Assembly (NCBI RefSeq): GCF_030463535.1
Contig: NC_132893.1
Coordinates: forward strand, 28,770,782-28,834,781
Direction: 5' to 3'
Origin: Salminus brasiliensis
Lineage: Eukaryota > Chordata > Actinopteri > Characiformes > Bryconidae
DNA: 64,000 bases
Below are positions 1 to 13,555 of this stretch, in pieces. Within the stretch, counting starts at the first letter, position 1; each line of letters opens with the position of its first letter. Below the pieces are notes generated by a model. It had not been told where the DNA came from. It saw nothing but the letters and a program-made list of their open reading frames with translations, and did not search any database. The translations under genes and the position numbers were made by a program.

Positions 1-1581
1 AGGAGACACCAGCTGTCCTTTCTGCCAATTGTGGCTGTTAGGCTTCAGGGAATGCATTCAGCCACATTCTCAATGGGCAGGAGAGCGCACTAGAGACGGA
101 GTAGCTACCAGTTCTCGCACAGCTCAGTATAAAAAGAGTCAATGATGATCATACTGGTTTGTATTTTACGAACCAATTTTCGTCACTCCATGAAAATTGT
201 TCACATGGTCAATGTTTCTCCTTCAGGAATACTGTTCTGTATCGCCCGTGTTGTGCTTTAGAGTAGCATTCTGGTTTTCTACGGTGCTTCATTCATGTTT
301 ATCAGAGGAATTGTTGCCAGGTCTTTACTTTCCCACACCGATAGCAGCATGTGATAAACGAGGAAGCTTAAAACCATATGGAACCTGGAGGTGGAAACAA
401 TTACACTGAGTTGGAAAAAAAACACACAAAGTTTAAGAAGCAATTGCAAAAAGGCCTTTTTTTATTTTTGAGACCTGAAATATGTTATTTCAGCACCGGA
501 GAGGAGGACTGCGGTCTGGACAGATAACGAGGGAGTTATATGTAGTTTGGATTTCCAGGTAATAATACTACATCATCTGGATCTCATCTCCTTTTCTTAT
601 CACCTGCATCAATGCAGGGGAATAAGCTTTACTTGGGGAAAAAGAGACCATGTGTGAAAGGAAGTCGAGATAGAATTTACTGCTAAGTCAAGTCTTTTCA
701 CTTCATGCACCAATCACTGAATTCCATAATAAAAGTCCACCTTTCCCAGGCATATCTGCCTTATTGAACACCAAATATTCAAAACATAAACCAAAATGGT
801 TGTTGGTCTCACTAAAAATATATCAAAATCAAACTTTTGCATTGTAAATGTGCCAAAGAATTGCATTTATTGAGTCTTTTAAGTTAAAAAGTGAATAAGT
901 GACTTTGGCTGGGGTGAAAAACGTCAGTCGTGATGTTACAGGCCTATTTACAACCCTGTTATTTTGCTCAGACTGAATGAATGACGGCTCACAGAAGCTG
1001 TATATTAGAGTACAGGTTTAACACTGTATCAAACACACTGTAATTATTCCCCAGTCTTACTGGATAGTGCTGCAGTCCTCTCATTGTGTCCTCTCAGTGT
1101 GTTGCGCTGTTAGCAAGCAGGGGTCTGGGGGTGATGAGCTGCTCTCCAGTATCAACAACACCATATTCTTATGAAGTTGTCACCCTGTTTGACTAGCTTT
1201 AACCAGGGCTTTTGCTATGTACTTTTAGGGGTCTGTAAATAACAATTCAAGTCTGTTATGAAACATGCGTTTTGGATTTAGCCTGTTTTACAGCTCTGCT
1301 TTGGTTCAGCTGGATTTGCTTTTGAAGAAGGAACAATAGCAATTGAGGTTCACGGTTTGTCATGTCTGTACTAAACTCTCATTTATCATCGACACCAAGG
1401 TGAATTCAGTTTGACTTTCTAAGGCACCTTTAAGTCTGTTTTTACAAAAAATATTTCCATTTGATTTCATTCACATTTTATTTACCAGAACCACCATTAT
1501 GCAATAGATATATACATAATAGACGAAAACCTATGAAGACATACTGGATGTATATTAAAATATATATTATATATATTAAAA

Positions 1582-1583
<2 letters not shown>
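1..1583. other. no gene seen
   Basis: AT-rich noncoding sequence. Only short spurious frames; no repeat or exon recognised. Confidence 0.6.

Positions 1584-1638
<55 letters not shown>
1584..1638. repeat. (TA)n microsatellite
   Basis: Uninterrupted TA dinucleotide run embedded in a wider AT-rich patch (about 1555-1665). Confidence 0.97.
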
Positions 1639-1639
<1 letters not shown>

Positions 1640-1641
<2 letters not shown>

Positions 1642-2619
1642 TATATATTTATATATTAAAAAAGAAAATCTCTAAAATAAATATCATTTAATGTAACATG
1701 CTAAGAATGATGCTTAGGGTTTGCTGCCATGCCCACTGCCACTTTCCAGGGTGGCTGAGAAAGAGGTGGGGGTGCAGAGGGGGTCAGAAAGGGAAGGAAA
1801 GTAATTGGTTCCTTATGTCAAAGCTGCACTCTTCTCTAAATAATGGGGCCTTTTTTCCTGTGAATAATGGCTTTTCCATTTGCACTGATGGTGGCTTCAG
1901 CAGCGATCTCAAAGATCAAGGTTTGATCTAGTGGCTCGCTTTTCTGTCCTATAAAAATCCTAAAGCATCCCCCCTCCCAAAGCAGCTGAACAAAAAGCCA
2001 ATCACTGTAGGCTAGATCACAGCATGCTGTTATCCTTATTAAAACAGCTAAAATGCTAAGCCTGTTGCCAGGTACGCAGCTGTAATCCTCTTTTAGGTGT
2101 TTTCTGCTGACTCAGTGCTTTGGTAATTGTTTGCTTACTCTAGAACTTTGGCAATATACTACGGTGTAGTTTGGACTTTGTGAACATTGGCAATTTTGCC
2201 CGAATGGAAAAGCAGCTCTTTCCATTTCCACTATCTGGTAAACCTGAAATATTTGGCATGGTGTTGGAGGCAGAGTGAGTGACTTTCCATCTGGAGGACA
2301 GAGGGAGTATTGAGAACTCGAGGGCGGCCTGTTTTCAGAGGGCTGCTCAGTGGTGTCAGACAAACTGTAGCTTTAAGGCCACACCCCCGACATTCCCCCC
2401 GACAAACACTAACATTCTAATGCTGGCAGTTCGCTTTTGCCTTTGACAACTGACAGACTAAACGAACCAGTGTGAACTGATCTTTACATACGCCTCCCAC
2501 CAATGCATTCTTTCATAGCAACAGTTGCGAGGTCAGACCAGCTTTAAAGAATGTAGCTTCTGTCATGCAAAAACCTTGTATCTCCAAAATGACAAAACCT
2601 TTACAGGAGAAAGGAGAAA
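1640..2619. other. no gene seen
   Basis: No exon with splice sites recognised. 2560-2600 carries the phrase CCTTGTATCTCCAAAAT, the end motif of the small MITE best seen at 59648-59848. Confidence 0.5.
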
Positions 2620-2936
2620 TTAGCCATATCATTAGAACACCTGCCTAATGTTGTGTAACGCCCCCTTGTGCTGCCAAAACAGCTCTGACCCGTCAAGGTA
2701 TGGACTCCACAAGACCTCTGAAGACGTCCCGTGGTATCTGGCACTAAGATGTTAGCAGCAGATCCTTTAGGTCCTGGACGTTGTGAGGTGGGGCCTCCGT
2801 ATATCATATCAATCAGCCTTGGGCACCTATGACCCTGACACTGAGAACAAGAACTGACTGTCCACCCATTGACCGATGCCATAGTTAGTAGATAATCAAT
2901 ATAATTCACTTCACTTTACAGGTTTTAATGTTATGA
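2620..2936. mobile_element. MITE-like dispersed element (CCTGCCTAATGTTGTG family)
   Basis: The segment begins ATTAGAACACCTGCCTAATG and ends GGTTTTAATGTTATGA, with the internal GCCAAAACAGCTCTGACC phrase. I recognise this as a very common fish non-autonomous DNA element. It has no coding capacity. It abuts a Tc1-like remnant starting at 2937. Confidence 0.65.
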
Positions 2937-3329
2937 CAGTCATATCAGAATATTATGACCACCTACCTAATAGAGGGAATGACCACCCTTGGCTTGATAG
3001 ATGATGCAAGGGTGGTAGCATCTCAGAACTTTGTGGGCTGTTCTAAAGCCACCATAATCAAGGTGTACCAAGAAAGGACTTCTTGCACACCGAGTGCCTC
3101 CCAATGGCATAACAGTGGTGCCCCACAGGCCATTGACGGCAGTGGGGAATGACAACTCCAGCATGACGCACAGAGCAATTGTTGCTTCACTGTAGACCAG
3201 CTAACCTCTATAATGAACACCTTCTGTCACCTAATACAGTCCGTGCCACGGCGTCTCGTTAGTCTCATCCGAGCCAACTGTGGGTATTCCCACTATTAGA
3301 TAAGTGGTGATAATTTTAAGATCTGACTG
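2937..3329 (+). mobile_element. degenerate Tc1-like transposon fragment with TIRs
   Basis: The left end is CAGTCATATCAGAATATTAT and the right end (about 3305-3329) is its imperfect reverse complement. The interior translates at 3006-3085 to ARVVASQNFVGCSKATII, a helix-turn-helix resembling Tc1-family transposase N-termini. The frame then collapses into stops, so it is a dead, internally shortened copy. The same left terminus caps the foldback element at 24663-25445. Confidence 0.6.
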
Positions 3330-6080
3330 TGTACATATCTTCCCCTATGACACATTGCTACAAACACTCAGACGGTTAATAAAGACATGTCACACGAAGC
3401 TCCACTGCATCTCAGAACACTTGGAGGAGACCATTAACTGCCCATCCTGTTACAACAGCTAACAGGCCACGCTGGCCAACACTGCCCTGCGTGCAATTAT
3501 GCTAAATCTGGGGCAATATGCTCTCTGTTCTTTATGTGTTAGTCATTGCAAATGAGCTGCTGTCTGTCTGTCTGTAGGGGTTTTATGGAATACTGTGAAT
3601 AATGCCTTACAGAAGGCTCAGCATGAAAAACACAACCTGCTAATAAACAGAAAAAACACAATCATGAATCAGTCGCTATACAACAGTTTCCAGTCTACTC
3701 TACTCTGCCAAACTATGCTATTATGTAATCTAAAATAAAAACAATGGGCATGAGATGATGATGAAGTAACCTAATTATTGGATGTAGAATAACGATCCAC
3801 TCTTCATCAAATAATTCACATATATCATTTGAAATAATACATTTAGAGAGTTTGGGCAAACCTACGTTGTTTGCTAGGGTGTTCCCTTCTATAGGCTTGT
3901 CCAATCTTGCAACAGTTGCTATTTAAGAGCACATTTGTGGGCGGAGTAGCGGTCGCTCTCCAATGAAAACCATTTATCTCCAAATTGGTGACTTTACAGG
4001 AGATGGCAAAAATGGTCTCAACTTTAAATGGAAGTTAATGTAAAATAAAAGTGTATCCTATGTATTTTAGAGCATTTCAATTGGTCCAGATATTCATCCA
4101 GAATCATTTGCACCGTGTGCAGAGCAGCTACGGAAAAAAAGAAAAAAATAAAGGTCAAAAATGGAGATTCATGGTTTTCATTGGACAGCAGCGATGGATG
4201 GATCAATTACGAAGAACTTTCTAGCATCTTCCGGCAATCACATGTAGGTGTGACACACCAATGTTTGGTTTAATGCCTCAGACTTTAGCAGCAACCAGTA
4301 GCTGCGCGAATGCTGAAGATGACTGGAGGTCGGCATAGCACCTGTTTCCCTGGATTGTCCTGTTGATTAAAACCATAAAGATGCTTGAGGTAATATGCAG
4401 CAGACTTCTGTGGTCTTTGAAGGCCCAGTTTTATGTTCTCCCATATGTTCTTCCCTTCCTTTTCTCAAGAGGACAAAGCAAAAGGAGTGCAAGCAAGGTG
4501 ATATTGCAGCATTCCGGTTTATGCTTCTATATGGAAGGCATTAACTCCTGAATTCCTTTGGATCTGACAAGGCAGGGATCCTGAGATCCTGACGGGCTTC
4601 AAAGGCGGCCGCCAATCCCCTTGACCTCAGGGACGCACCCACGGTGAGGCATCACTAACACCCAGTGAAAACGCGATTACTGACCTCACCGCCTTCAACA
4701 ACAAACATCTGAGGGAGAAAGGGACTCAGCGAGTGGCCGAGTGCCTCGATGGACATCCTGACGTTACCAGGAGCTCACCTCCTGAAAGATCCATTTAAGA
4801 AAGAAAACAAAAAGGTCATTTGGCCCGCTCGCTTTTCAGTGACGGCCCACATTCCATACCAGCATGAAGTGCCATTCACATGGCGGCCAGGCTCAACCTG
4901 GGCACGGCTGCAGGGCTCTGCAGAATGTAGAGTAAAGAGCAATTTCACGAAAAAGTTCCTCATCTGAAAGGGAAAAGCAGATGTCTTTCGGTAAGGCTTG
5001 ACAAGCACAAAAACAGACACAAAATGAAGAGTTTCGACATCATGATTTACAAGAGTAACGCTGCTTGCACTTGCTTTAGGACATTGGTGTTGTTGTTGGG
5101 TTGCTATGGTGGTTAGTTTGTGAGTGATCTCTCCCATTCATCTGTTTGTGTTCAATGGTCCAAGATCCCGTGTGTGCTAAAACACAGCAAAACGTTTGCT
5201 AAAGAGTCGAAGTACAACCACAGCTATCAGATCCTTTTGCTACATCCCTTGAATGAGCCTCTAATGGACAGAGAGGTCATAAAGTGCTGAATATGGGTCA
5301 TGGTGTTCTGTCTGTGAAGTGTTAACGTCACCTTCTCGCCGCCTAACAAGCTCATTACGGCCTCTCTTGACTTTGTGGGAGTTGCTAGGCCAGGGAGCGG
5401 GAAATGACCTACACAAGCTAACACACTTCCTTCACAGCTGGCTCTTGTAGTTTAAAAGTCACATGGCGATTATCACATATTTTTGCTCTTGTATTTTAAG
5501 CCACCAGCGGTAATAAGACACAACTGCTGTTTTTGGAATGGTGCAATAACCAAGGAAGGGAGATTGTAAACATGAGTCCATTAGCGTCCCACGCTAGAGG
5601 AGCAGTTTTCTCAATAAGCTTCAAATGAAAAATACAGGATTTCAGCATACTCAGGATGTTTTCATTCTAATTCCTCACGAATACTACAGGCCAGACTTTC
5701 TGGTGGATCTGTTTAATGGGTTCTCTACTGGGGCTGTACACTTCCCCTTTAGCAGAGACTGAGGCCTCATCCACACAAATCTGGGGATTTATGAAAATAG
5801 ATATTTTTTCTCTGCATTTTTACAATTTCTATACAAACCACTGGCATTTGCTGTCCACAGGGGATGGCTATTTTTTAACCCTCTGGAGTCTGCACTGTTA
5901 AGACATGTAAGATGTGTCTAAAAGCCTAAATCTGCTAGGGTTAATTTTACCACTGAAAAGCTCCCCTTCTGTTTACTGCTCTTAACACAATCAACTATAT
6001 TATTAAGCCGTTCAATAACTAACTAGCTTTACCCTTAGCCAGTTTATAAATGTAGCTAGATATCAATTCATACTACTTTT
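3330..6080. other. no gene seen; MITE relic near 3970-4210
   Basis: The stretch 3970-4210 (TATCTCCAAATTGGTGACTTTACAGG, GGAAGTTAATG, GAGCATTTCAATTGGTCC as separate motifs) is related to the element at 59648-59848. The rest holds only short frames with no recognised homology. The 4550-4990 part looks unique and somewhat GC-richer. Confidence 0.45.
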
Positions 6081-6236
6081 AACCCCTTAAAAGGCCTATG
6101 GACCGCAAGTGGGCCGAAAGTGTAATTTAACTAAAGTATAGCCCCACTAGTTTTGTACAGAAATCCCTGTGGATACTGAGTAATACACCTTAGTGTGTAA
6201 TATGCCTTGGAGTGTTACAGGGTTTATGCAAGTAAC
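6081..6236 (+). repeat. unclassified ~150-bp dispersed repeat, copy 1
   Basis: It shares CAAGTGGGCCGAAAGTGT and TAATACACCTTAGTGTGTAA with copies at 20822-20950 (inverted), 22585-22667 and 55340-55487. There is no coding content, and TIRs are not obvious. It is probably a MITE or SINE fragment. Confidence 0.65.
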
Positions 6237-8849
6237 TACATGATGAGGCAGTCCTATTGCTAGCTAGCTAGTTGTCTGCTAGCTTTGTCATTTAATAAAT
6301 ATAGCTAGTAACCAAGAATTGTTTGTACTACTGTCCAGTTTGTTTCCCTCCGTTATTCAGTCCAGTATTTATGTATAGGCCTGATACAGACATATGAGAA
6401 CATACGATAGACAAGAATGCAGAGGTGTCAAGTAATAAAGTACAAATACAAAAAGTAAAGAAATGTTGGTTATGTATAGTAATTATTTTTCAGCCGACTT
6501 TTTACTTCAACTCCTTACATTTTCATGTACAATTACAATTACCTGTACTTTCTACTCCTTACATTTAAAAATAGCCTTGTTACTCCTATTGTTTTCATTC
6601 CGGCTCGCCACCATTAAAAAATATAATAATAATAATTTCCGTCTGGAAAGTGTGAATTTGATTGTGGTTGGATGAAAAGTATAAACACACACCATTCTGA
6701 CTCCCTAATGATTTGTAAGCGAGCCATCGCACCTGCACATGTCACGTCCCACTCCAGCAAGGACATAGCATAGCTTAGTATGAAGATGTTTGTGGCAGAA
6801 ACTCAAGAGAACTCGAGTGAAATGTCCCGACTAAGCCCCACATTTACATTCAATATTATTACATTCCAAGCTTATTGATCACACGCCTCTGAAGTTTGAC
6901 TTACAAAATTACAATACTTATAGGCAACTACTCATCTTCTTTCCCTCCATGAAACACATGTTAATGCTCAGTAGTGCACAGAGATGCTCCTTTAATAGAT
7001 CTGAAATTACTAAATGCATTCATTTTCAATGGGCAGATCTGCAGCTGAAACAGGCAGCCTAGTGCAGCCCAACATTTTTCAACATCAGCATTTTAATAGA
7101 ACATTATCCTCATTATGGCTTTTAGGAAAATGTTTTTTGGGGGAGGTGGGGTAGTGCACTATAGGCCCCTGTGGCGCGACCTAAGCTTTTGGCCTTTGTT
7201 TTCCTTCCATTACTTTAACCTTTCTACTTGAAGTAGTTTTGAAACCAGTACTTTTACACTTTTACTGGAGTAAAAAGCTTAAAGTGATACTTCAGCTTCT
7301 GTAGAGGTATTTTTAAACCTACCTGAGAATGTGAATGCCTTGGACACCTTTGCAAGAATGCAAAAATTAAACAAATATCATGTACATGCCAGTCCAGTAA
7401 GCGAGGCCTTTAGCCACTGAGAAGCTCCCCAGGCTTCCCTGCACTCCACAGATCTTTTGTGTGGATACCCACAGTGTTGCTTCCTCCGGTCGACCCTTCT
7501 TCAAACAGTGCTTCACCCAGTGAACTAGTGTTAGCTATTAGCATTACCCTTTTAGCCTCACTTCCATATTCTTCCCAAGTAGCCGCTGCGTCTGGCCTTG
7601 TAAGGCTTATGCTAGTGGGCTTGATGTATGAACATTATGTTGGTTGGGGGACGATGATTGGCCTGTTTGACTGTTCTGTTGTACTTGTGTAGGTTTTGCC
7701 TTTGAATAAGGACACAGAGCAGTGTTGGAGGTTCGCAGTTGCCACTTCCATGTACTGAACTCTAATTATTCAGCAAATGTAATGCACTTACTTCTCTAAG
7801 TAAAGTTTAATCAGACCCAGTTTTAACACTGGACACAGTGAAGTAATCTAATCATCAGTCAGCACAGTCCTAAAGCATGACCAGGGCGCTGTTTGCGTGT
7901 AGACAGTGTGCAGAAATGCAGAAAAAGAGTTTTTGCAAATATCCACATCTGAGAGGCTCTGTAGTACAGAGCATATTTCTTCCTCACATGGTGACAATGT
8001 CCAACACACTCCTCATCCCCATCTGTGCTTGTTTAACCCTTCACTCCCGGCCTCTCCGCCACTGAACCTAGTGTTTCCTCTCACTCTCTCATTCTCGCCT
8101 CCTCCTCCTCCTCCTCTCCTGAACTCTGGCTCCAAGGCCAGTCTGTTCTGGCAATACTGGAGCCATCAAACCTTACTCAACTCCCACTGGCTTCCCTCCA
8201 GTGCTTCCAAAGCTTGTTTAGAAATGGCTCTGCTCCCTCCAAGAAAAGTGACCCAAAAAAAAGGAAAACCTGAGAAATGTGGGGCACAAGCAGCAGGTTA
8301 GGTCATGTAATGCTTGGAAGAAAGTCGAGTGATTTCAGTGCTCTGCTGTAAGCACTTGGCGCAAAGCAGCTGGTCTTATGCGCCGGCATTGCTTTTTAGC
8401 ATTGTCCCTTATACATTCAAGATGTTAGGAGATCTGGACATTTTGGAGGACTAGTAGAGGGCCCTTCTGGAGATTCTTGAGCTATTCAGAGTCTTACAGA
8501 CAAATGCCCTGCTGTATAAGACCGAACAACAGGAGACAGAAGGGTGTGCCGTTTGCTTTGATGGTGTTGGCCCGTTAGTGGTGTTATGTCTATGTCACTG
8601 TTAACACTGTTAACTAGACAATTGTAACACCAGAGCTGTCGGTTGTATTTAGTTGTATTCAGAAGTGTGTATTGGTGGGTGCTGTTGGCAACTCTTTGCC
8701 AGCAGGCTTTTCATCCAACATTGCAGTTAGCGCCTCAAAGTCTGAAGCTTTCACTCTTATCTTGTGAACAACAAAACAACATGATTCTTTTAAGACATTT
8801 AAAAATGCTTTTTAATATTCTTGAATTCTATGAATTTTAGAACACTGCA
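6237..8849. other. no gene seen
   Basis: Two or three TAGCTAGC-rich units at about 5990-6320 are outliers of the array at 8850-10250. 7460-7690 has an open frame without homology that I regard as chance. 8090-8120 is a short CTC-rich tract. Confidence 0.5.
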
Positions 8850-10250
8850 GGGTTAATCGGTTCAGTAGCTAGGTACTAGCCAGTTAATAAATGTAGCTAG
8901 TAATCAAGAAATGTATTTACTACGATTAGTATATTAGTATAATTATTAGAATAAATGCAATTAACAACAGTATTAAGCAGTGCAATAGCAAGCTAGCTAG
9001 TTAGGTAATTAGCCCATTAATAAATGTGGTTAGTTATCGAAAAATTGTTTAGCTACCAATTTTAATGCAAGTAACTGCATGATTAAGCAGTCCAATAGCT
9101 AGCTAGAAGGTTTGCTTGGTACCTAGTCAGTTAATAAATATAGTTAGTTTTTCCGATAGTTAGCTAGTTAGCTATTTTGCCAATTTAGCTAGTTATCAAG
9201 AAATGTATTAACTATGATTAGTATATTAGTATTTGTATAATTATTATAATAAATATGATTTACAACATTAGTAAGCAGTTAAATAGCAAGCTAGCTAGTT
9301 AGGTAAGCTAGTTAGGCCAATTAATAAATGTAGCTAGTTATCTAAAAATTGTTTACCAATTTTAATTGGTACGTGATTAAGCAGTCCAATAGCTAGCTAA
9401 AAGGTCTGCTAGGTATTAGCCAGTAAATAAATGTAGCTAGTAATCAAGAAATGTGTTCACTACTTGTAATGCTATTGATTACTTACTGCTAGCAGTTCCA
9501 ATAGCTAGCTAGTTAGCTACTTTGCCAATTTAGCTAGTTATCAAGAAATGTATTTACTACGATTAGTATGTTAGTATTTGTATAATTATTAGAATAAATG
9601 TGATTTACAACATTAGTAAGCAGTTCAATGGCAAGATAGCTAGTTAGGTAATTAGCCAATTAATAAATGTAGCTAGTTATGGAAATTTTTTTACTACATG
9701 ATTAAGCAGTCCAATCAGTCAGTTATTAAATATAGTTAGTAATCAGGAATTGTTTTTAGCAATTTTGACACAGTTAACTACATTAAGAATTTGTTTATTA
9801 GCTAGCTAGCCAGTTTAATAGGTACTTGGTCAGCTCATAAATATAGCCCATTTTGAACCGTTTAAGAATGCTTTTTAATACACTAGACTTATTCTTAAAA
9901 TTGCAGCAAATTTGTAAACATTACAAGGTAGTTAGCTACCTTGCCTGTTCATTAATGAAGTTATCAAGAAATTTGTTGACTACAGTTAATGCAATTAACT
10001 ATGCTATTAAGCCGTTCAATAGCTAGCTAGCTAGTTAGGTAATTAGCCAATTAATAAATGCAGCTAGTTATTATAAAAGTGTTTACCAGTTTTAATGCAA
10101 TTAACTACATTATTCATCAGTTCAATGCCTAGCTAGCTATACTTAACAATGCAATTTATAAATGTAGCTAGGAATCAATTTATACTATGTTTAACACAGT
10201 AAACTACATTATTAAGAAGTTTAATAGCAACTAGCCAGTATAGTCAGCTC

Positions 10251-10253
<3 letters not shown>
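8850..10253 (+). repeat. diverged tandem array of TAGCTAGC / TTAATAAATGTAGCTAG units
   Basis: At least a dozen imperfect repeats of a module ordered as: CAGTTCAATAGCTAGCTAG, TTAGGTAATTAGCCA, ATTAATAAATGTAGCTAG, TTATCAAGAAAT, then ACTACGATTAGTAT or TTTTAATGCAATTAACTAC. Unit length varies from about 80 to 170 bp through partial duplications. The array is very AT-rich with frequent TAG/CTAG palindromes. It ends directly at a (TA)n run. Confidence 0.85.

Positions 10254-10305
<52 letters not shown>
10254..10305. repeat. (TA)n microsatellite
   Basis: Pure TA run closing the TAGCTAGC array. Confidence 0.97.
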
Positions 10306-10312
<7 letters not shown>

Positions 10313-11985
10313 TTCTGTTCAATTCATGCCACTAATATCTATGTTTCTGAAATCTAAGCCCTTCCTCTAGTTCAATAACTAACTTAGTCCTAAACTAACC
10401 TAAACTAAACTAACCCTAAACCTAAACTATCACTGAGCCAACTGGCCAACTCTTGCATCCAGAGTGACTTACAATGAACAGAGGTGAGTGAATGTAAAGT
10501 AGTGTTGCCCTAGGATGGTGTGCCTGCCTGGGCATGGAGGGGAACAGCTGTCTGCCATATGGAGGGCTGGGATGTTACCCGATACACTGTACCAACTGGC
10601 AAGGGTGGCACATGTGGCTCATTTACAGCCAGCATTTTGCTTGCCTTGGCCTTCCCTGCATTGCGCCCATACTATACACATTTTAGCAGAGGATGGTCCT
10701 TCGCCCTCTGGGTTAGGGGGCCAGCGTGCTTCTACTGAGCAATTCTGTATCTGCCTGACCAATACTCCACATAGCTTTCTGTATCAGAATGAAGGCTTCT
10801 TTGTGTCGTTTGGGACATAATCACAGCAGAAAATGCTCTGTTACTGACAGCCCAGATAGGACTCTCAGCCCAAATCCGTGACTTGTGAGGCCAGTGTCTA
10901 TTCAGCTAGTTAGCTAGCCATACCTGTGTGACCAGTATGTCCTAAATAACACAAAGAAGTCGGTTAAGTGGATTATCAGTCGATTATACCAGTTCAGCTA
11001 TAGAAAACCATAGGGTTTTCAACATAGCCATATATTATGAATGTCTGATAACTACACTGAAGTACCCTCAGAAGTGTCATACTATATAAATAGAGCCATT
11101 GTTACTATATAAGGTCCTATGCTGTCTTTTATACCACTTATAGCTAAAACCAGCCCTCAGTTCACCAAAAAGTAGTCATTTCCCTTACAGTCACTCTCCT
11201 CTTTGTACCAGCAGTGATCATTTTCGGTCCTATTAGTTGCCACTGACCTATCCATTAGCTAATTTAGCGCAATTGCTAATATTATATATTATATAAGCCC
11301 CATTTAGGCTTGAATATAAATATTACCTACCCCCTGTTTCCTATATTTGTTCATTTTAATGGAGGGTGGGCTGCAAAATAGCTCAGAATCTGATTTTTGA
11401 ACATTAAAGCTGCTGTAATGCAGTCCAAATGATATCACTGCTTCTGTATGTGAAGAACCCATGTGCTCCTGGGCTTCTTCTGTACGTTAGCATCATTCAG
11501 ACTCAACCTCTGAACTTCCTCCTAAGGATATTTAGAGAATGAGTCATGGTAACGAATTTGCATTCATCACTCCAATGAAGGGAGTAAGGAAGAAAGCCAC
11601 CAAAGCTGGTAGGTCTGAACTTCAAGCCTGTGGTTTTTGTCAGAGGACAACCTTTGGTTTTGACTTTTATGTATCCTGTAGGAGTGTTTTATAGCTTGTA
11701 GTTTGCTCGTTTGTATGTGGGTTGTTGATTGCATCCTGAAGGGAGGGACTCAGTCAGCTCTGTTATAAAGTTTAGTTTAACTGACTGGAAACTCTGAGCC
11801 AAGAATAATTTGGGTAAATGCAGCCTCACGTAAAGTGTAGTAACTAGTTACATTTACTCTGTAGTTACAGTTACTCTGACATTATTTTTAATGGATTTAT
11901 ACTTGGTGTGTGTTTTAAAATGGTAGGCCTCACATTTGTACTTGTTCTCAGCTATTTTATAGTTTATTTGACTTTATTATCTATT
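10306..11985. other. no gene seen; small telomere-like CCTAAA patch
   Basis: 10388-10430 holds irregular CTAAACTAACCTAAAC repeats. 10447-10480 resembles the CCAGAGTGACTTACA part of the TTTAGCAGACGCT repeat family. Short overlapping frames at 10515-10820 lack recognisable homology. Confidence 0.5.
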
Positions 11986-12365
11986 ATTTTGTTCTGTTCT
12001 GCTGGTTTAGCACTCGTTGTTGCTCTTACCTCCCATTTTTGAGCATCAGCGTCATCTATTTTATACCAAGAGGACCATAAAAAGAGACTAAGGTACTTTT
12101 TCAAACCGGTTAAATCAGACCCTTTTTCGTTTTCACCCTTGATCTGATTCATTCGAGCAGGTGTGCATACAGGCCAAAGCATTCGCACCGAGGCCCGTTG
12201 AGAAGCGGTGGTCTCGGTTCGGTCCCAAACGAACTCTGGAGCAGTTTTGTTTGTGGTGAGAACAGGATCTGACCTTGATCTGACCCAGCTATCAGGTGTA
12301 CTCTGTGAGTTTGAGCTAGTTTTACCTGGTACACTGCCCAGGTAATTAATAACTACAGCTATGAA
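11986..12365. mobile_element. probable non-autonomous DNA element relic
   Basis: It contains phrases I associate with a widespread fish MITE: GTTCGGTCCCAAACGAACTC, GGAGCAGTTTTGTTTGTGG, TGACCTTGATCTGACCCAGC. The 169-residue minus-strand frame across it (11964-12473) has no domain I recognise and is attributed to the repeat. Termini are not resolved. Confidence 0.4.
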
Positions 12366-12469
12366 CAGAGTAAATGGCCACCCACGAGTAAATGGCCACC
12401 CAGCCCGACCTGCTGGAAGATTGCCCGCTGAGGTCCCCTCTACCTGCGTCAAACCAGCTGCTACCATTA

Positions 12470-12877
12470 ACATTCGATTTTCCCATCGATTCAGACGACA
12501 GCCTACACTGTTAGAAACTTATTAAACATGCTTCAGTCCAGAAGCATTTTTGGAAGAGGGGTAGTATAGGGCAGCCAATCAGAACAGATGACATTTACAT
12601 ATCAGTGACGTCATCTCCATTTTTGTCGTGCTTTATTTATTTATGTCTTTTTTTTTTACATTTACATTTTATTTCGGTCTGTTGTTTTTTTTTTTACATT
12701 GTATGTAAAATTCAGGATTAGAATGATGGGACTTCAAGGGCGGGGCTTCAAGTAGGTCTTAGCAGTGCGTACATATGAGGGTGGGAGGGACTTAAATATA
12801 AAATCATGCAACTACATTATGACATTACCTTATACTCATTTCCCAAAGACCAGTACATTACCTTACTAATCTACATG
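12470..12877 (+). repeat. ~400-bp dispersed repeat, copy A
   Basis: It is strongly similar to 14759-15142: CCATCGATTCAG, GACAGCCTACACTGTTAGAA, TATTAAACATGCTTCAGTCC, GGCAGCCAATCAGAACAG, and a shared end CCAGTACATTACCTTA. Both copies have the same orientation. Confidence 0.85.
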
Positions 12878-13555
12878 GATAGATTTGAGGTTCTTCACAC
12901 TCACACATCTCTATTACAGTAATGCTTCTTTATGCACAGAAAGGAGGTTCTTTTATGGAATCGCTCCAAAAACCATTTGAAGCACTTTTCATTTTTAGAG
13001 CATATAGATTTTCTGCCATCATAAAGCAGCCTTAGAGAAACCAGGTCAAGGCCTCTAGTGAGCAAGCCAGGACCAACAGAAACAACCCTTGAGAAGATCC
13101 AAGTCCTGGGTTTTGGCCCTAATGAAGAACGGATCAGTACATGAAAATACCCTGTGGCGTTACCTTCAGCAACCTGTGTGCACTCAGGTGGGTCTTTCTC
13201 ACCCTCAGCCAATAATCACTGGCTTTGTTCATACATAGCTCCCAGAATGTTCTCTGCTTACAGTACATCCCTCTATATAGGAATCTGACAAGAATTAACT
13301 TAGACTTGCTTCTCAAAATACTTCAAACGAGTGGCTGTTATTCCAACTAACTCCTTCCAGGGTAAGCTTTGAGGGTTTTAAGCTGTGCTCTGCACTGGAT
13401 TTAAACTTGCTTATGGGGAGTTTTGCTAGCGTTAGCCGGAGCTCACATTGCACAGACGTGATTGTGTGGTTCTGCACTTCTGGTGCATTGAAAACTGTAA
13501 TGGGATCGGCTCAGATATGTACATTGTTTCCCACTGAAACAATGTCGATGTTACA
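12878..13555. other. no gene; GGTTCTT-family repeat at 12890-13000
   Basis: The start shares CATCTCTATTACA and GGTTCTTTTATGGAAT with the repeats at 51640-51960. The rest has overlapping short frames on both strands without homology. Confidence 0.45.

Noticed and set aside
10388..10430. Interstitial telomere repeat
   Set aside because: The CCTAAA words are irregular and few, unlike a CCCTAA array.
11964..12473. 169-residue minus-strand open frame as a gene
   Set aside because: It overlaps a decayed DNA element and the end of a dispersed repeat, has no recognised domain, no splice context and unremarkable composition.
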